This document shows positions 43,701 through 54,530 of a DNA stretch of 64,000 bases, piece by piece. This DNA is from Cheilinus undulatus (lineage: Eukaryota > Chordata > Actinopteri > Labriformes > Labridae). How positions within the stretch are numbered: the first letter of the stretch is position 1; each line of letters opens with the position of its first letter. The notes beneath the pieces are model-generated. The model was not told the origin of the DNA, ran no database searches, and saw only the letters and a program-made list of their open reading frames with translations. The stretch is taken from the NCBI RefSeq assembly GCF_018320785.1, contig NC_054876.1:17878212-17942211 (forward strand), written 5' to 3'. The translations under genes were made by a program, and so were the position numbers.

Positions 43701-44333
43701 ATTAAACATAGTTATAAAGAATAAACATTTACTGCAGGTTTCCACAAGTCCAGTTTAAATAAAATAAAGTTTCAAATATATGGTTAAAAGCCTAAGAAAT
43801 ACATATAAACAGTGATACCAAAATTGACAATGCTATAAATCTGTTCTGATCCTGTTGTTTCACTTTATTCAACTCTGAACTTTACTCCATATCACTGCAG
43901 TAAAATCATATCAGCAGGTGTCATCAGTGAGTGCAGCGTTTAGGCCCAGATTAGTTACATTTTAACTATTAAAGATAGGGAACTTAAGTTGCATTCATTA
44001 TTTTATGAGTTGTGAGACGTTTATGGATCCAAATTTGACCTCTTCTTTATGCTGTGTCACCAGTTTCAGTCTATTTCCAGCCAAATATCTTCACAAGGGC
44101 TTCAAAGTCGGGCCTCTTCACTGGCTTTGTTGATAGCTGAGTCCATTGAAGAGCTGCTGTTCTACTGAAGACTCTTTATTGCAGGTCATCCTCTCTGACT
44201 TTGCTCTGTGTCTACTGCTGTAAAACAAAAAGGTAAAACCTTCATCTTAGCTTTACTTATATTTTACAACATTGTTCACCTTTGTCTTATATTGATTTCA
44301 GCAATAGAAAATGTGGAAAAAAGGAGCAGCTGA
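40706..44333. other. Intergenic, little recognisable
   Basis: AT-rich sequence between the convergent ywhag and hspb1 genes. A scrap at about 41007-41035 (actggttcctaacttggggt) resembles the end of a hAT-like 'gttcccaac' repeat, but no partner end was found. Otherwise I see no gene or clear repeat. Confidence 0.45.
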
Positions 44334-44605
44334 TTGATCTATCCATCTATCCTTTATCACCAGGCTATTGCTCATCCAAGTCGGGGTCCTGGGGGGCAGC
44401 ATGGGCAGCAGCTGTCACTGGGGGATAGGCTTTGTACACCCTGGATTGGTCACTAGTCCACATCAGTGCTGACATATACATGCGAACAAAAATTCACACT
44501 ATTTATAGTCACTTATTAACCCAACAAATGTGGCCTTGGGTCGGTGGGAGAAAGATGGAATACCAGGAGAAGTATGCAAGCATGGGAAGAGCATGCAAAC
44601 TGGCC
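44334..44605 (+). repeat. LINE 3'-end fragment (L2/Maui type), interrupted
   Basis: Contains atccatctatcctttatcac, agctgtcactgggggatagg, tacaccctggattggtcact, acttattaacccaacaaatg and gggagaaagatggaatacc in the order of the fish LINE tail. It stops at gagcatgcaaactgg, where the consensus would go on 'ccacacagaaagg'. A Tc1-like element starts there instead. Confidence 0.75.
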
Positions 44606-44913
44606 TGGACAAAATTGATGGTACCCTAGAAAAGACTGATTTAAAGGGTGAAAAAGTAGACACTATGCTGGAGTGTACCACACTGAACATGGACCACAGA
44701 AAGCTAAGGAGAGAGTTGTCCCAGGAAGTTACAACGAAAACCCTAGACAAGCATGTTCAAGGTAAATTGATTCTGTTGAACCACAATTCAAAAGCAGTGT
44801 CTGATTTTCATTTATTAATTTTTGTATTATTATTATTTGTCAGTTTAGAGTTATGTCATTCTCCATTGTGGGGTTTTCTTTCTGTAATGAAAGGGTACCA
44901 ACAGTTTTGTCCA
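44606..44913. mobile_element. Tc1-like deletion derivative, about 308 bp
   Basis: The left end tggacaaaattgatggtacc pairs with the right end ggtaccaacagttttgtcca as imperfect inverted repeats. Inside, ccacagaaagctaaggagag, agagttgtcccaggaag and acaagcatgttcaagg resemble the interior of fish Tc1 elements, with the catalytic half deleted. The exact outer boundaries are uncertain because the usual TA flanks are not obvious. Confidence 0.65.
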
Positions 44914-45132
44914 CCTGAGTATGAGCAATAGCTGTAGACTTTAATGAAACAGCTCTATTTTACCTATTTTCCAGTGACGAAGATTGTACCCTTTATTATT
45001 AATCTCTAAAGGGAGATTTTGATTTTTCTCTGTCATTTAGATATGCTATACACAGACTGGAATACTCCAAAACAGGATCCAATGGACATGAACTAACTGA
45101 GAAAGCAGCTGAATGTTTGTTGCCTTGCTTAA

Positions 45133-45831
45133 AGACCCTGTAAAGTGATAATACATTTTTATTTTAGGTTTGCTATATGACATGCCACATGTATTATGAA
45201 CCCCCAGGACAAATTTCAGTCATGGAAAAACACCTCAAAGTTGATAAAATTTTGCTTCAAAATCGTGAAAAATGAGGCAGTAAAATCTGCTCCAGGATGG
45301 TGCGGGCGTGTCTGTTGAATAAGCTGAAGCCACGCCCACTCAGGAGAGATACAATCCTCTCAAATTTTAAAAACACCACAATCTGTATGGAGAACACTCA
45401 CACCATTAGCTGGCCCTTTGACCTCATGTTGACCTTATGTTTAGAGTGCAGCTGCCTGACTGTGTGCCAGAGAAGAGATAAAGTCAGTACTCTGGCCCAG
45501 ATCTGGCAAATTTACCTCACAATTAACAAAAAACAGCATTTAACTGACTGATAATTCAATGAAGGAAGTGGCTTCAGCAACTGACTGTACTGAGATGAAC
45601 TGCTCTGTGATTTTATATCATTGTAGTGTTAGAGAGGCAGGGTCATTCCCTACCCACATATTGGCCCTGCCCAAATTAAACCAAGCCAGGAAAAAGGTGA
45701 CAAACTTTCTAATGGTCTAAATCCAAAATTCAGTCACATAAGGATCTCACTGTTTACACATGTTTATAGCAACCATAATCCAACATATAGTGTGCTAAGA
45801 CACAAATTTTGGATTTCACTTTACAGGGTCT
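45133..45831. mobile_element. TTAA-flanked nonautonomous element, 699 bp
   Basis: TTAA at 45129-45132 and 45832-45835 brackets a segment that begins agaccctgtaaagtga and ends with its exact inverted copy tcactttacagggtct (16 bp perfect). TTAA duplication is typical of piggyBac and Kolobok transposons. The interior frame at 45297-45551 (84 codons) shows no transposase similarity that I recognise, so this looks like a MITE. Confidence 0.8.
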
Positions 45832-45835
45832 TTAA

Positions 45836-47974
45836 GGGCACTTGGACATAGCTTACTGGACTGGCACCTTTCCAGATTCCTGTTTTTCCAGACTTGATTT
45901 GCAATGGGATTTGATCCCATGACCCCCTAGTTCCCAGCTCAAGTCCCAGCAGACTCAGCTACTGCTGCCCTGCTGACATGTTTCATCAGCTGTGGGCCTT
46001 TTTTTCTTCAAAAACATAAACTCAAAGATGGAAAAATACAGTGTGAGTAACGCATTTAATTACTGCTGTCTTGGTTTCAGGGTGGTGATATTTTAAGTGC
46101 TGAGTCACTGTCATAATTAACCATGACACGGCTTAAACGTTTTCATAATCACTCTGCTTTTGTGCCATGAAATACATCTGCTGTTAAACAGAAAACATGT
46201 CTGAGGGATAGAGAAGATGTCAGCTGCATTAAAATGAGTTAGTTTCCTCTTAAATCACCACAGCACTTACAGACCACTTGAGACCCTCTTTGGACGAGCT
46301 GGCCTTCATCAGCCTGTCAGTCAGAGAGCAGGGAGGATGTCCAATCAACAAATGGGCTGCACACCAAGAACCTCCATGCTTCAAAGACTGGATGTCTCCT
46401 GGATTGATGGGGATTGGTATGAATAATTTAGGCCTGCATTAAACTGGGAGGAAACGGTGACTCATGGAGGAGGAAAAGCTGAAATGCTGAGTGGTTTGGA
46501 GAGTGCTGCCTTGTGCTAAAGAGGCTACTGTGGATGGCAGAGCTCACTGTGTAGAAGAATACTTATGCATACAGTAAAAGCCTATTATGTTGAGGGAACT
46601 ACCTTTAGACTCAACAAACCCTCTTTAATACTCTTGTAGAAATGTCTGGGATCAAGCTAATGACAGTGAATTAGCAGCCTATTAGTAACTGCAGGTCTAG
46701 GACCATAGGGGGTAAAAAAGGCCCATTTCCTGTCTGCTATCCACCCTGTGAAACTATACAACACGCTGCAGGCTGAGTGCATAGCAGAGCGCTCTATAAA
46801 TAGATCTTCCCTGCAGCTCTGGAGTCAGGAGTAGAGTTAGTGTGTGCATTAGTGAGCTGGCACGCAGTGGGAATGACTGCAAGTTGACGGAGAGGAAGAA
46901 AAAGACACGATGGAAAGCTGCAGACACTTAAGACATCACCAGCTGTGTTGTTACCTTTGTCTCATATTTGATCCTGTGTAGACTGATGATTAACCAGAGG
47001 GAGTGGAGCAAAGAGCATGTCGCATTAACAACATATACGTGCAGCTGTGCAGAGTATTGATCGTAGCAGGGCCTCCAGCTGATATGGTGTGGTTATTGAA
47101 TTTCCACTGGCTGCTTCTGGATTGGTGCTCTATGTATACATCCTGCCTCTGTTCTATAAATCTACTATAGTAGCCATGGGAGTATGTCATGGAAATTTTA
47201 TCTCCACATAAGAGCAATTAAGTAAAGGATCTGACATAAAGAAATGCTGATTATATGAAAGGTGACTTCTTTTATGCATTCAGTACTTTGTCAAAAAACA
47301 TAAAGTGCTCTGAAATTTCCTGATAGATGGCTGACCCCGGACTTTGTAAAGAGTCTTCTTTCTAGATGAAAACAATTTTTATTCGGAAATAAACGTTTAG
47401 CAACATGGGGACAGAAGTGAGAGGCACAGAATTCCAGAGAGATAAGTTTCCACCATCAGTGATGGTAACCTGACATGCCAGATGAGCTCAACAGGAAGCT
47501 GCTATCATTGTTCACTCTCAGTGGAGCCAGTTGGTGAAAAAAATTCATGCTGAAGCCAGCTGTAAGAAGAGTAAAAACATCTCTTCCACCAATATAAGCT
47601 TTCAGTGCTTCACAGGTGTCAGCCATTGCAAACTGGCTTGCAGTACAACTACACCGTACCCGTAGCTACTGCTTTTTTTTAACCTCAAATAATGTTGATT
47701 ACTCCATCCGTTCTCTGCATGGATCTACCAGATGATAGATGTGGAATCTGGCCAATCCACCAGCTTTGCAGGCAAATTAGGATGCCAAGATATCTGCTGC
47801 TGTTGGTGCACTGGGTTTGATCAAGTCCAGGGTAAACACCATGATCTACCAAGAGATTTTAAAGCATGTTGAGATGCTGGTTTCCTTTTCCAGCTGGACT
47901 TTGCACCTGCCACAGAGAACCATAATTACGAATAACTAGTTTTCTGACCATGCTATACTGTGCTTAACTGGCCT
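45836..47974. other. Intergenic; one TATA/MEF2-like site
   Basis: No gene recognised. CTATAAATAG at 46794-46803 fits both a MEF2 site and a TATA box, followed by a G/C-balanced stretch to about 46900 without an open frame. Nothing else is supported. Confidence 0.4.
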
Positions 47975-48095
47975 AATGGTAAATGGGCTTTGGCTGACAA
48001 CTCAAAGCACTTTTTACACAGCAGGTGACACAACCATTCGCACCCATTCACTCTACATTCACACACTGATGGCAAAGGCCATTATATAGAGGTTG
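47975..48095. repeat. Dispersed fish repeat fragment
   Basis: Contains caactcaaagcactttttac, acagcaggtgacac, cattcgcacccattcac and cattcacacactgatggc, remembered as parts of a dispersed fish repeat ('cactcaaagcgcttttacac..cattcacacccattcacacactgatgg'). Family not assigned. Confidence 0.5.
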
Positions 48096-48239
48096 CTTGA
48101 GTGTGACATAACTGCAGTGTTTGTTTATGCCTTTGAATACATCTTCCAAATCCTTCCCCAAACTATATAGTTTATATAGTGTGGCTCTGGAACTGAAATT
48201 CCCCTTCATTCTTCCCATAGCAGATCTGTATATTGACCA

Positions 48240-48960
48240 TACTGCCATGTCTTTATGTTGCCATTTCTAACATATTTAAATTGTCCCCATTCCCCCCTTT
48301 AACCACTTTTAACCTATTTTTGCAACTTTACATCAATTTTTGCCACTGTTTTGCCACTTTTAACCCTTTTTTGTTTTCCACCTCTTTATCAACACAAATC
48401 ATTTTGCTGTTTTTAGCCCTTTTATCACCATTTTTATTCCATTTTACTGTTTTCACTCTGGATTGCCACTCCTTTGCCACTTAACATCAATTTTTCCACC
48501 GTTTTTGTCACTTTAAGCCAATTTAAACCTGTTGCCAGTTCTTACCCATTTGGGCTGTTTCTCTCCTTTTTACAACTGTTAACCAACTTTTGCCACTTTA
48601 CATCAGTGTTTGCCATTGTTTGCCTTTGTCTCTCTGTCCTTTTTTGCAACTGTAAACCCATTTTGGTGTTTTTTTTTTTGTTTTTTTTTGCACTTTTTGA
48701 CACTCTTTTGCCACTTTATGCCCATTTGTCCATTGTTTTGCCACTTTTTGGTTACTTGCCACTTCTTTTTGGCAATTTAGGCATATGTTACCCATTTTTT
48801 CTGCTTTACATCTATTCTAGCTGCTTCTCACTTATGTTTGCCACTTCTTTTGACTTTTTTTTAATCCATTTTTTACTGATTTTTGGCTGTTTCTGCCACT
48901 TTTTTTGTACAATTTTCGCCTATTTGTTTTAGCCTCATGTCACAATTTTTAATTTACTTC
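48240..48960. repeat. Degenerate low-complexity tract of GCCACTTTT-like units
   Basis: The motif tttgccactttt and close variants (tttgccactttaca, ttttgccacttttaacc) recur many times over about 700 bp at irregular spacing, on a strongly pyrimidine-biased strand. The open frame at 48474-48932 is a by-product: its translation is a Phe/Leu/Cys-rich string with no domain. Confidence 0.8.
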
Positions 48961-49116
48961 CCATGAAAGCTGTTTCAGTTTTTTCTCTTTTATTTTTTTG
49001 TCAGCCCAATGTTTGTGTCCATCATGGCCTAGCTTCAAAGTCATAGAGAAGTGAAAAAAGGAGTACCCTCCAAACAATAAACTTCTTAAGGTGCATGACA
49101 AAAAAAAAGACTGACC

Positions 49117-49326
49117 AGAAAATGAGATGTCAGCACTTTAAAAATGTCCTTTTAAGTAGTTTTATTAGAAGAAGGCACAACGGACGTGTTTCAACTCGTG
49201 GCACAGCGGATGGTCTTGTTCTGCATTGTCAACGTGTTGTCAATGCTGAAGAAGACCGTCCATTGTGCCTTGCTCCAATAAAACTACTTAAAAAGACATT
49301 TGCTGAGTGCTGACGTCTCATTTTCT
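49117..49326. mobile_element. Foldback (palindromic) MITE, 210 bp
   Basis: The left arm starts agaaaatgagatgtcagcac and contains aagtagttttatt and ggcacaacggacg. The right arm is its inverted copy, containing cgtccattgtgcc and aataaaactactt and ending tgctgacgtctcattttct. The arms are about 70 bp each and mostly identical, around a loop of about 70 bp. No coding content. Confidence 0.82.
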
Positions 49327-49329
49327 TGC

Positions 49330-50430
49330 TCCAAAGTCAAACATTACTTTTCAAATGGCTTTGTTCAGTGTGCCCATCTACATTGTTAACTTAACCAATA
49401 AAAATATAATTTTGTTACAAGAAAAGGGTTTACATTTTGATAAAGTTGTATTACAGCATAAATAAATACATACAATTCTTTATTTCTTTGATAATAGTGG
49501 TTATTTTTCAGGTTAAATAAAATATCATGATCATAGCTTATCTTTACAGTGGTCTGTGATTTTGCTTACCCCCTTGGGTCCCCAGTTTGGCTGGGCCCCA
49601 GAAGGCTCTCATCTTTATCCCCCCTCATGGGCAACCTTGGCTGTGAAAGCCAAACAACTGGCGATTTTCTTGCCCGAATCCTGTTTCCAGAAAAATTGGA
49701 CCTCCTTGTCTTAACTTTTGATGTTTATATTTTAACTCAGCACTTGATGCTTTTTAAAATGCAATACTTTCATCAAAATACACTTAAGTAAAAGCAAAAG
49801 AAGTGATTTGAAAACAACTCAAGACAGTCCAAGTACGCAAGAATACTCCTCAGTTACAGTAATTTGAGTAATAAGTTACTTTCCACCCCTGATACAAACA
49901 TTATTTGGCTTCAAAAGACTATAGATCCAGCCTTTTAGATTTTCAAACAGTGTGTTATTTGTTTAAAGTAACTGCTTATTCAAGAGTTTAGATAATTATC
50001 TGGACTTAAATAATTCAGCAGAGACCTTCAGTATGATGGAATTTTTTAGTTTTGGACTTTACAACACCTTTAAAAATGTTCATATTTCTGATTAAATAAG
50101 CAATCATCTCATTTATCACTTTATCATCTTCTCTTCATGAATACAGGCTGAGCTCAGCTGTGCAAAACAGTCAGGGACCATTGAATGTGGCTGTGTTGGC
50201 GTCATGCCCACAGAAGGGGGCGCTGTTCTACTGTGTTACAGCCAGAGCCAGCAGTGATGGAGACAGATATTGATCACAGGCTGTCTGCATCCAGTATGGT
50301 GTTTTACTTGCTCCTTTCTTCTTAGTAGACTAATGATGAATAATTCAGCCCATACTAAAGCATTAATAATCTTGCATTTCCAATTTCATTACTATCTACC
50401 TTTTATCTGACTTAGCAAATGGAAGCTGCA
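49330..50430. other. Intergenic, no supported feature
   Basis: AT-rich sequence with short frames only. Nothing recognised. Confidence 0.45.
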
Positions 50431-50660
50431 TTAAAGGTGTCATATACTCCTTTTCCACCTTTTAGCCCAGTCCCCTGTGGTCTGAATGAAACATTGTGCT
50501 ATGCTTTGGTCAAACATGACATGGATCAAGGACCAGAGGAAGTTTTAGACCCTCTATAAACCAGCTCTGAACAGCCTTTCTCAGAATAGTCCATTTTGGT
50601 GTGTATCTCTTTAAATGCAAATGAGCTCCTTCTTATGAGATGTGGACATGGGTGTTGATA
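50431..50660 (+). repeat. Interspersed MITE-like repeat starting at TTAA
   Basis: Begins ttaaaggtgtcatatactcc and contains cctgtggtctgaatgaaac, gctttggtcaaacatgaca, gaggaagttttagaccctc and ttaaatgcaaatgagctcc, a string I recall as a frequent fish nonautonomous element. A clear inverted right end was not found. Confidence 0.5.
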
Positions 50661-50721
50661 CCAGGTGAGGGACAGCTATGATTATAATGCCTTGTGTATG
50701 GGATCATGTTTTCTTACACGT

Positions 50722-50800
50722 AGACCACGGATGTCCAAACTATGCCCCGGGGGCCAAATGTGGCCCGCAGTCTAATTTTGACTGGCCCATAGCAAAATCT
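50722..50800 (+). repeat. Dispersed repeat fragment ('ggggccaaatgtggcccgc' type)
   Basis: The line ggatgtccaaactatgcccc, then gggggccaaatgtggcccgc, resembles a widespread hAT-associated repeat start of vertebrates. The right boundary is unknown, and 50801-51280 shows nothing else recognisable. Confidence 0.4.
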
Positions 50801-51289
50801 AGAAATAAAATGAAATATGGCAAACAGTTGAACATGAAGCTTGTGCCTGACTGTACTGCACTTCATAGTTTCTGCACAAGGTGGTGTTACCATGCTAACT
50901 CTGTAAACAAACATTTTGACAAGAAGAATTTTATGTTTTTTTGTGATTAAATTGAGACAACTCTGTACATGGTAAACATATTGGCGGCCAAAATGAAAAC
51001 AACAACTTGTTTTCTAACTCTCTGATGGATTACGGCAGCAAATAGCACAACCACGATATTCCAGGGGCAGAGCCAGTGGTAGCTAGGGCCACAATTGAAA
51101 AAAAGTACAAAGTACTGAGATGTTTTTATTTCACATTTTGTGAGTCCATAGACATGTTTTATACCCAAATATAAGCACGTAAATACAAAAGAGGGGTTTT
51201 TCATGGTAAGTACTTTCGAAGGTTACACAGCTATAAAGACTAAAACCTCTGGTGTCATGTAACCATCATGCAAATAAACACAAGAAGAG

Positions 51290-51816
51290 ACTTTATTTAT
51301 TTTTCAGTCTTTATTTTGTGTTTGCATGCCAGCAGAGCTTGTTTCATAAGGAAAAACCAGTCCAGAGAGATCATCACACATTCCAGAGGTGGAGTGTCTG
51401 TGTACTCTCCTGAGACTTTGGTTCATTCATTTACAGGATATCTGCTTTTACAGTGTGCTGTGAAGTCTGGAGAGGCAGCATGTGCAGATTTACTCAGCAG
51501 AAATCAGACAGGTGTATGTAAGAGTGAGGAATAGTGGGGGAAAAAAGGAAATAAATCTTAAGCTTAGTCTTGAGATGATGAGTGTAATTACAGCAGATAG
51601 AGCAGGAGCATGCCTCTACTGCAGATGTGTTTACTCTGTGCACTCAGCTGGGGTCGGCTCATTACCAGAGACCGAGGAGAGGGAGAGAGAGGGGAGACGG
51701 GGCAATCCCCTGCTCTGCTCTCTCTGTCATGTGCTTTAGGACGACAGATGATCTAGAAGCATGTGGTGGATTGAATTTGTGTTTGTTGACTGGGAGACAC
51801 AGTGTTGTTTCTCTTT
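51290..51816 (-). other. hspb1: hspb1 3'UTR with poly(A) signal
   Basis: Minus-strand sequence after the hspb1 stop. The first good AATAAA on this strand is at 51292-51297 (plus strand tttatt), with an overlapping repeat of the hexamer beside it, giving a 3'UTR of about 0.5 kb. Confidence 0.5.
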
Positions 51817-51970
51817 TTACTTCTTCACCACGCCTTTGTTGTCCATGTTGACGGGGATTGTGGTCCCAGAGGACTGGATGGCAGGAACCGTGAGGGGGGC
51901 CTCCACAGTCAGCACCCCCTCAGGAGACAGAGAGGAGGTCACTTTCTCAACGTTAGCTGTGGCAGGGAGG
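51817..51970 (-). CDS. hspb1: Hsp27 (HSPB1), coding exon 3 (residues 162-212)
   Basis: Minus-strand exon after the acceptor CTGCAG (51971-51976), ending at TAA 51817-51819. It completes the split Thr162 codon and reads LPATANVEKVTSSLSPEGVL, the last strands of the alpha-crystallin domain, then the C-terminal extension with the conserved I-x-V motif (I200-P201-V202, in TTIPVN) that docks into neighbouring dimers during oligomer assembly. The protein ends NKGVVKK. The reading frame is intact through all three exons (421, 64 and 154 nt make 639 nt, i.e. 212 residues plus stop). Confidence 0.95.
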
Positions 51971-52086
51971 CTGCAGGGGGGACAGAAATAATATTTTCAG
52001 AATAAAACATTGAAATCTTCCAAAATGTCTACAAGTCAGAAGGTAGGAATTCAAATAGTCACATCGTAAAATATTAAGGTGGTTTT

Positions 52087-52530
52087 TAGGGATGCATGAT
52101 GTTGGCATGGCAGATATGACTCTTTTTTTGCCAATATTAACAAGTGATATATACTGTAAATATTAGCCTATATCCGCCTATATCGGCTGTAGATACTGAG
52201 CTTATGTAAGTTTGAGTTTGTGTAGTTTTGATTAGGGCTGTCAGATATTAGCGGAAGTCTTCTTCTTTAGTCATTCTCAGTCATTAAACTCAAAGTATGT
52301 TTAAAAAATGAAATTTTGGGGTCTGAACTACATTTGTGTGTCAGTATTGATATCTGTATCGAAAAAAATTGGAAATACTGGAACACTAGATAATGGCAAA
52401 AATCTTATTTTGTCCACCCCTAGTATTTTCACTTATCTTTGAAACCAGACAGTAGAGATGCATTTTTTTGGAATTTTTATGATATCCAATATACTTGTAT
52501 TAATTTTAGCCAATAGCAATATTGATACTG
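52087..52530. repeat. hAT-like MITE fragments
   Basis: Starts tagggatgcatgatgttgg at 52087, with atcggctgtag and gatatctgtatcg motifs inside, an internal tagggctgtcagatatt at 52233 and an end-like tgtccacccctag at about 52411-52423. A further gagatgcatttttttgg start lies at about 52455. The flanking 8-mers match poorly, so element limits are unclear and nesting is possible. Confidence 0.45.
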
Positions 52531-52740
52531 CACTGATTAGTGCACAGACATACAATTAAAAAGGGGCTGAAGAAAAGAATCTAATTAATGAGATAATCCT
52601 ACATTTGCCCTTACCGTCACTACTCTACAACTACATCTACTAAAAAAATGGCTAAAAATTATACGATTGACATTAACACCTGTCAAATGCGTGTTCAGCT
52701 GTGGTGGGTGTTGTCATTACTCCTACTAGCCACTTTGGCA

Positions 52741-52890
52741 CAGTGTTAATTTTGACAGCTATTTTTAATTTTAGTCTTTAAATTACATGCCTTTTAGTTT
52801 TAGTCACATTTTAGTCGACGAAAACTCCAAAACATTTTAGTATCGTTTTAGTCCATAAAGAGTCCTCACATTTTAGTCTTTACTTTTAGT
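52741..52890. repeat. TTTTAGTC-rich dispersed repeat
   Basis: The motif ttttagt occurs repeatedly within 150 bp, with cacattttagtcgacgaaaa in the middle. This matches a remembered fish repeat rich in 'attttagtcgacgaaaa'. Non-coding. Confidence 0.5.
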
Positions 52891-54466
52891 CCAAGCATTT
52901 ATTCTCCAGCCTAAATCGGGTACCAAATCATTGTAGTGTGTTAGTTTTCTGATAGATTTACCTGTGCTTGTTAGAACCAGTGTTTGTGATTTAAAAGCTT
53001 ATCTGCAGTGAGTCAGATTTGCAAATAAATCCCCCAAATAACTGAGAAGGGGCTACGCCAGCACACACATGCAATGGCTCTCATCTCATTTTCGTTTGTC
53101 AATTGTGTTTTTTTAAGAACGGAGGAGGGAAAATTCTTGAAATTTGGAAGTCCAGTGTTCAATTACATTTCTAAAGACTGTAAATCTATTCAATTTTAGC
53201 ACACCATAGCCAAGCTTGATAATGTTAAACATTATTACCCAACAACATAATTGTGGCTTGTGAAAATTCAGTGTGGCATGTAACTTTTGAAAACTCCTAG
53301 CAACAGTGGCTAGTTGGCAGGAAAAACAATGCAAATCCCTGTTCATAAACCTTTATTTTTCAAGTTTAGACTTGTATAAAGACCCCTTTTTAAAGAATAA
53401 ATTCAGTTTTTTTTTCAGTACACAGTAGAAAAACCTTTATTTTTGCAATTTTTCAAACCTTACTGTTTGCTGTTGATTTCTCTCTGAATCCTTCATGTGC
53501 AGCTGTCTTTAGCCCAGTTCTTTTTTTTAAATATACTTTATAAATATAGGTAACAGTCAGCTACCATAACATACCATATTTGTTCCTGGATCTTTAAAAT
53601 AAGCAGTCAAAAATCTCTCAGGTACACTGCACCCTTGATTCTGAATTAACACAATAACCTAAAACTGACAGCTTCTTGTTTTGAGCATGGACTTTAATTA
53701 TATTTCAAGAACAAAAAACATAGTTATTGCTTTTTCAATTTCTCCTGAAACAATTTTAGAAAATTGACCTTGCTGGGTATCTGCTGTTGCCTATGGTTTA
53801 GAAATTACCTGAATATTGCTTCATTTATTTTTGTCATTTATGGCAGTTATGTATTTTCTATTACATTAATCAAAGTGATCTCTGAGTCTTTCACAGGGTT
53901 CTGTTTCAGTTCAAAAAATCATCCCCGATCCTACTAAGAGAAAAATTTGTTCAAGCTGTAATGCCTAAATCACTCACAGTGATACAAAACTAGATCCAGG
54001 ACCAGCTCAGTCTTTGTTTTGGCCCCTGGATGGCAGCAGAGTCCCACTTAACTACAAACTCCCTTTAGAAGAGAGATGAGCACCATGAGGTGGAGGCTGC
54101 TGCTGCTGCTTTTCAGAGCATGAAATTCAGATATCAGCAGCAGCCAGGCCTCGACAGACTGCCCAACCCAAAACTAAAGAGACTCACAGCTGCAGAAACA
54201 CATTAAGAGAATCACAGGAATTTTAACCCAGCCTGAGAAATGCATTTTCCTCTGTCAAAATTCACCAAAAGCCATTTTCAAAGGCCACAACAAGCCCACT
54301 TTGATATGAAATCTGTTAGTTTTGAAGAGACTTGTTGGCATAATTCATGGCTAGTTGCTTCTTTTAAATAAATGGACTGCAGACAGCTAATAAGATACGT
54401 TACTAAGCTTTTTTTTTTTTTTTTTAATTTATTAATAAGCTTAAAATCATTAATGCTACTACTTAC

Positions 54467-54530
54467 GTGTACTTCCTGGTGAAGCATCTTGACACAAAGC
54501 CATGCTCGTCCTTCCTCTCCTCATGCTTCC
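54467..54530 (-). CDS. hspb1: Hsp27 (HSPB1), coding exon 2 (residues 141-162)
   Basis: A 64-nt minus-strand exon between the acceptor TTTACAG (54531-54537) and the donor GTAAGT (54461-54466). It completes Gly141 and encodes [20 protein letters not shown], the core of the alpha-crystallin domain. C156 in SRCFTRKY corresponds to the single conserved cysteine of mammalian HSPB1 at the dimer interface. The exon is too short to stand out as an open frame; both splice sites and the exact frame match support it. Confidence 0.95.

Larger units (their letters stand above)
51971..54466 (-). other. hspb1: hspb1 intron 2 (2.5 kb), with repeat fragments
   Basis: Bounded by GTAAGT (54461-54466) and CTGCAG (51971-51976) on the minus strand. 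It contains hAT-like fragments at about 52087-52530 and a TTTTAGTC-rich repeat at about 52741-52890. No gene inside. Confidence 0.88.

Noticed and set aside
48474..48932. 152-codon frame
   Set aside because: Lies wholly in a pyrimidine-rich low-complexity tract and translates to Phe/Leu/Cys-rich sequence.
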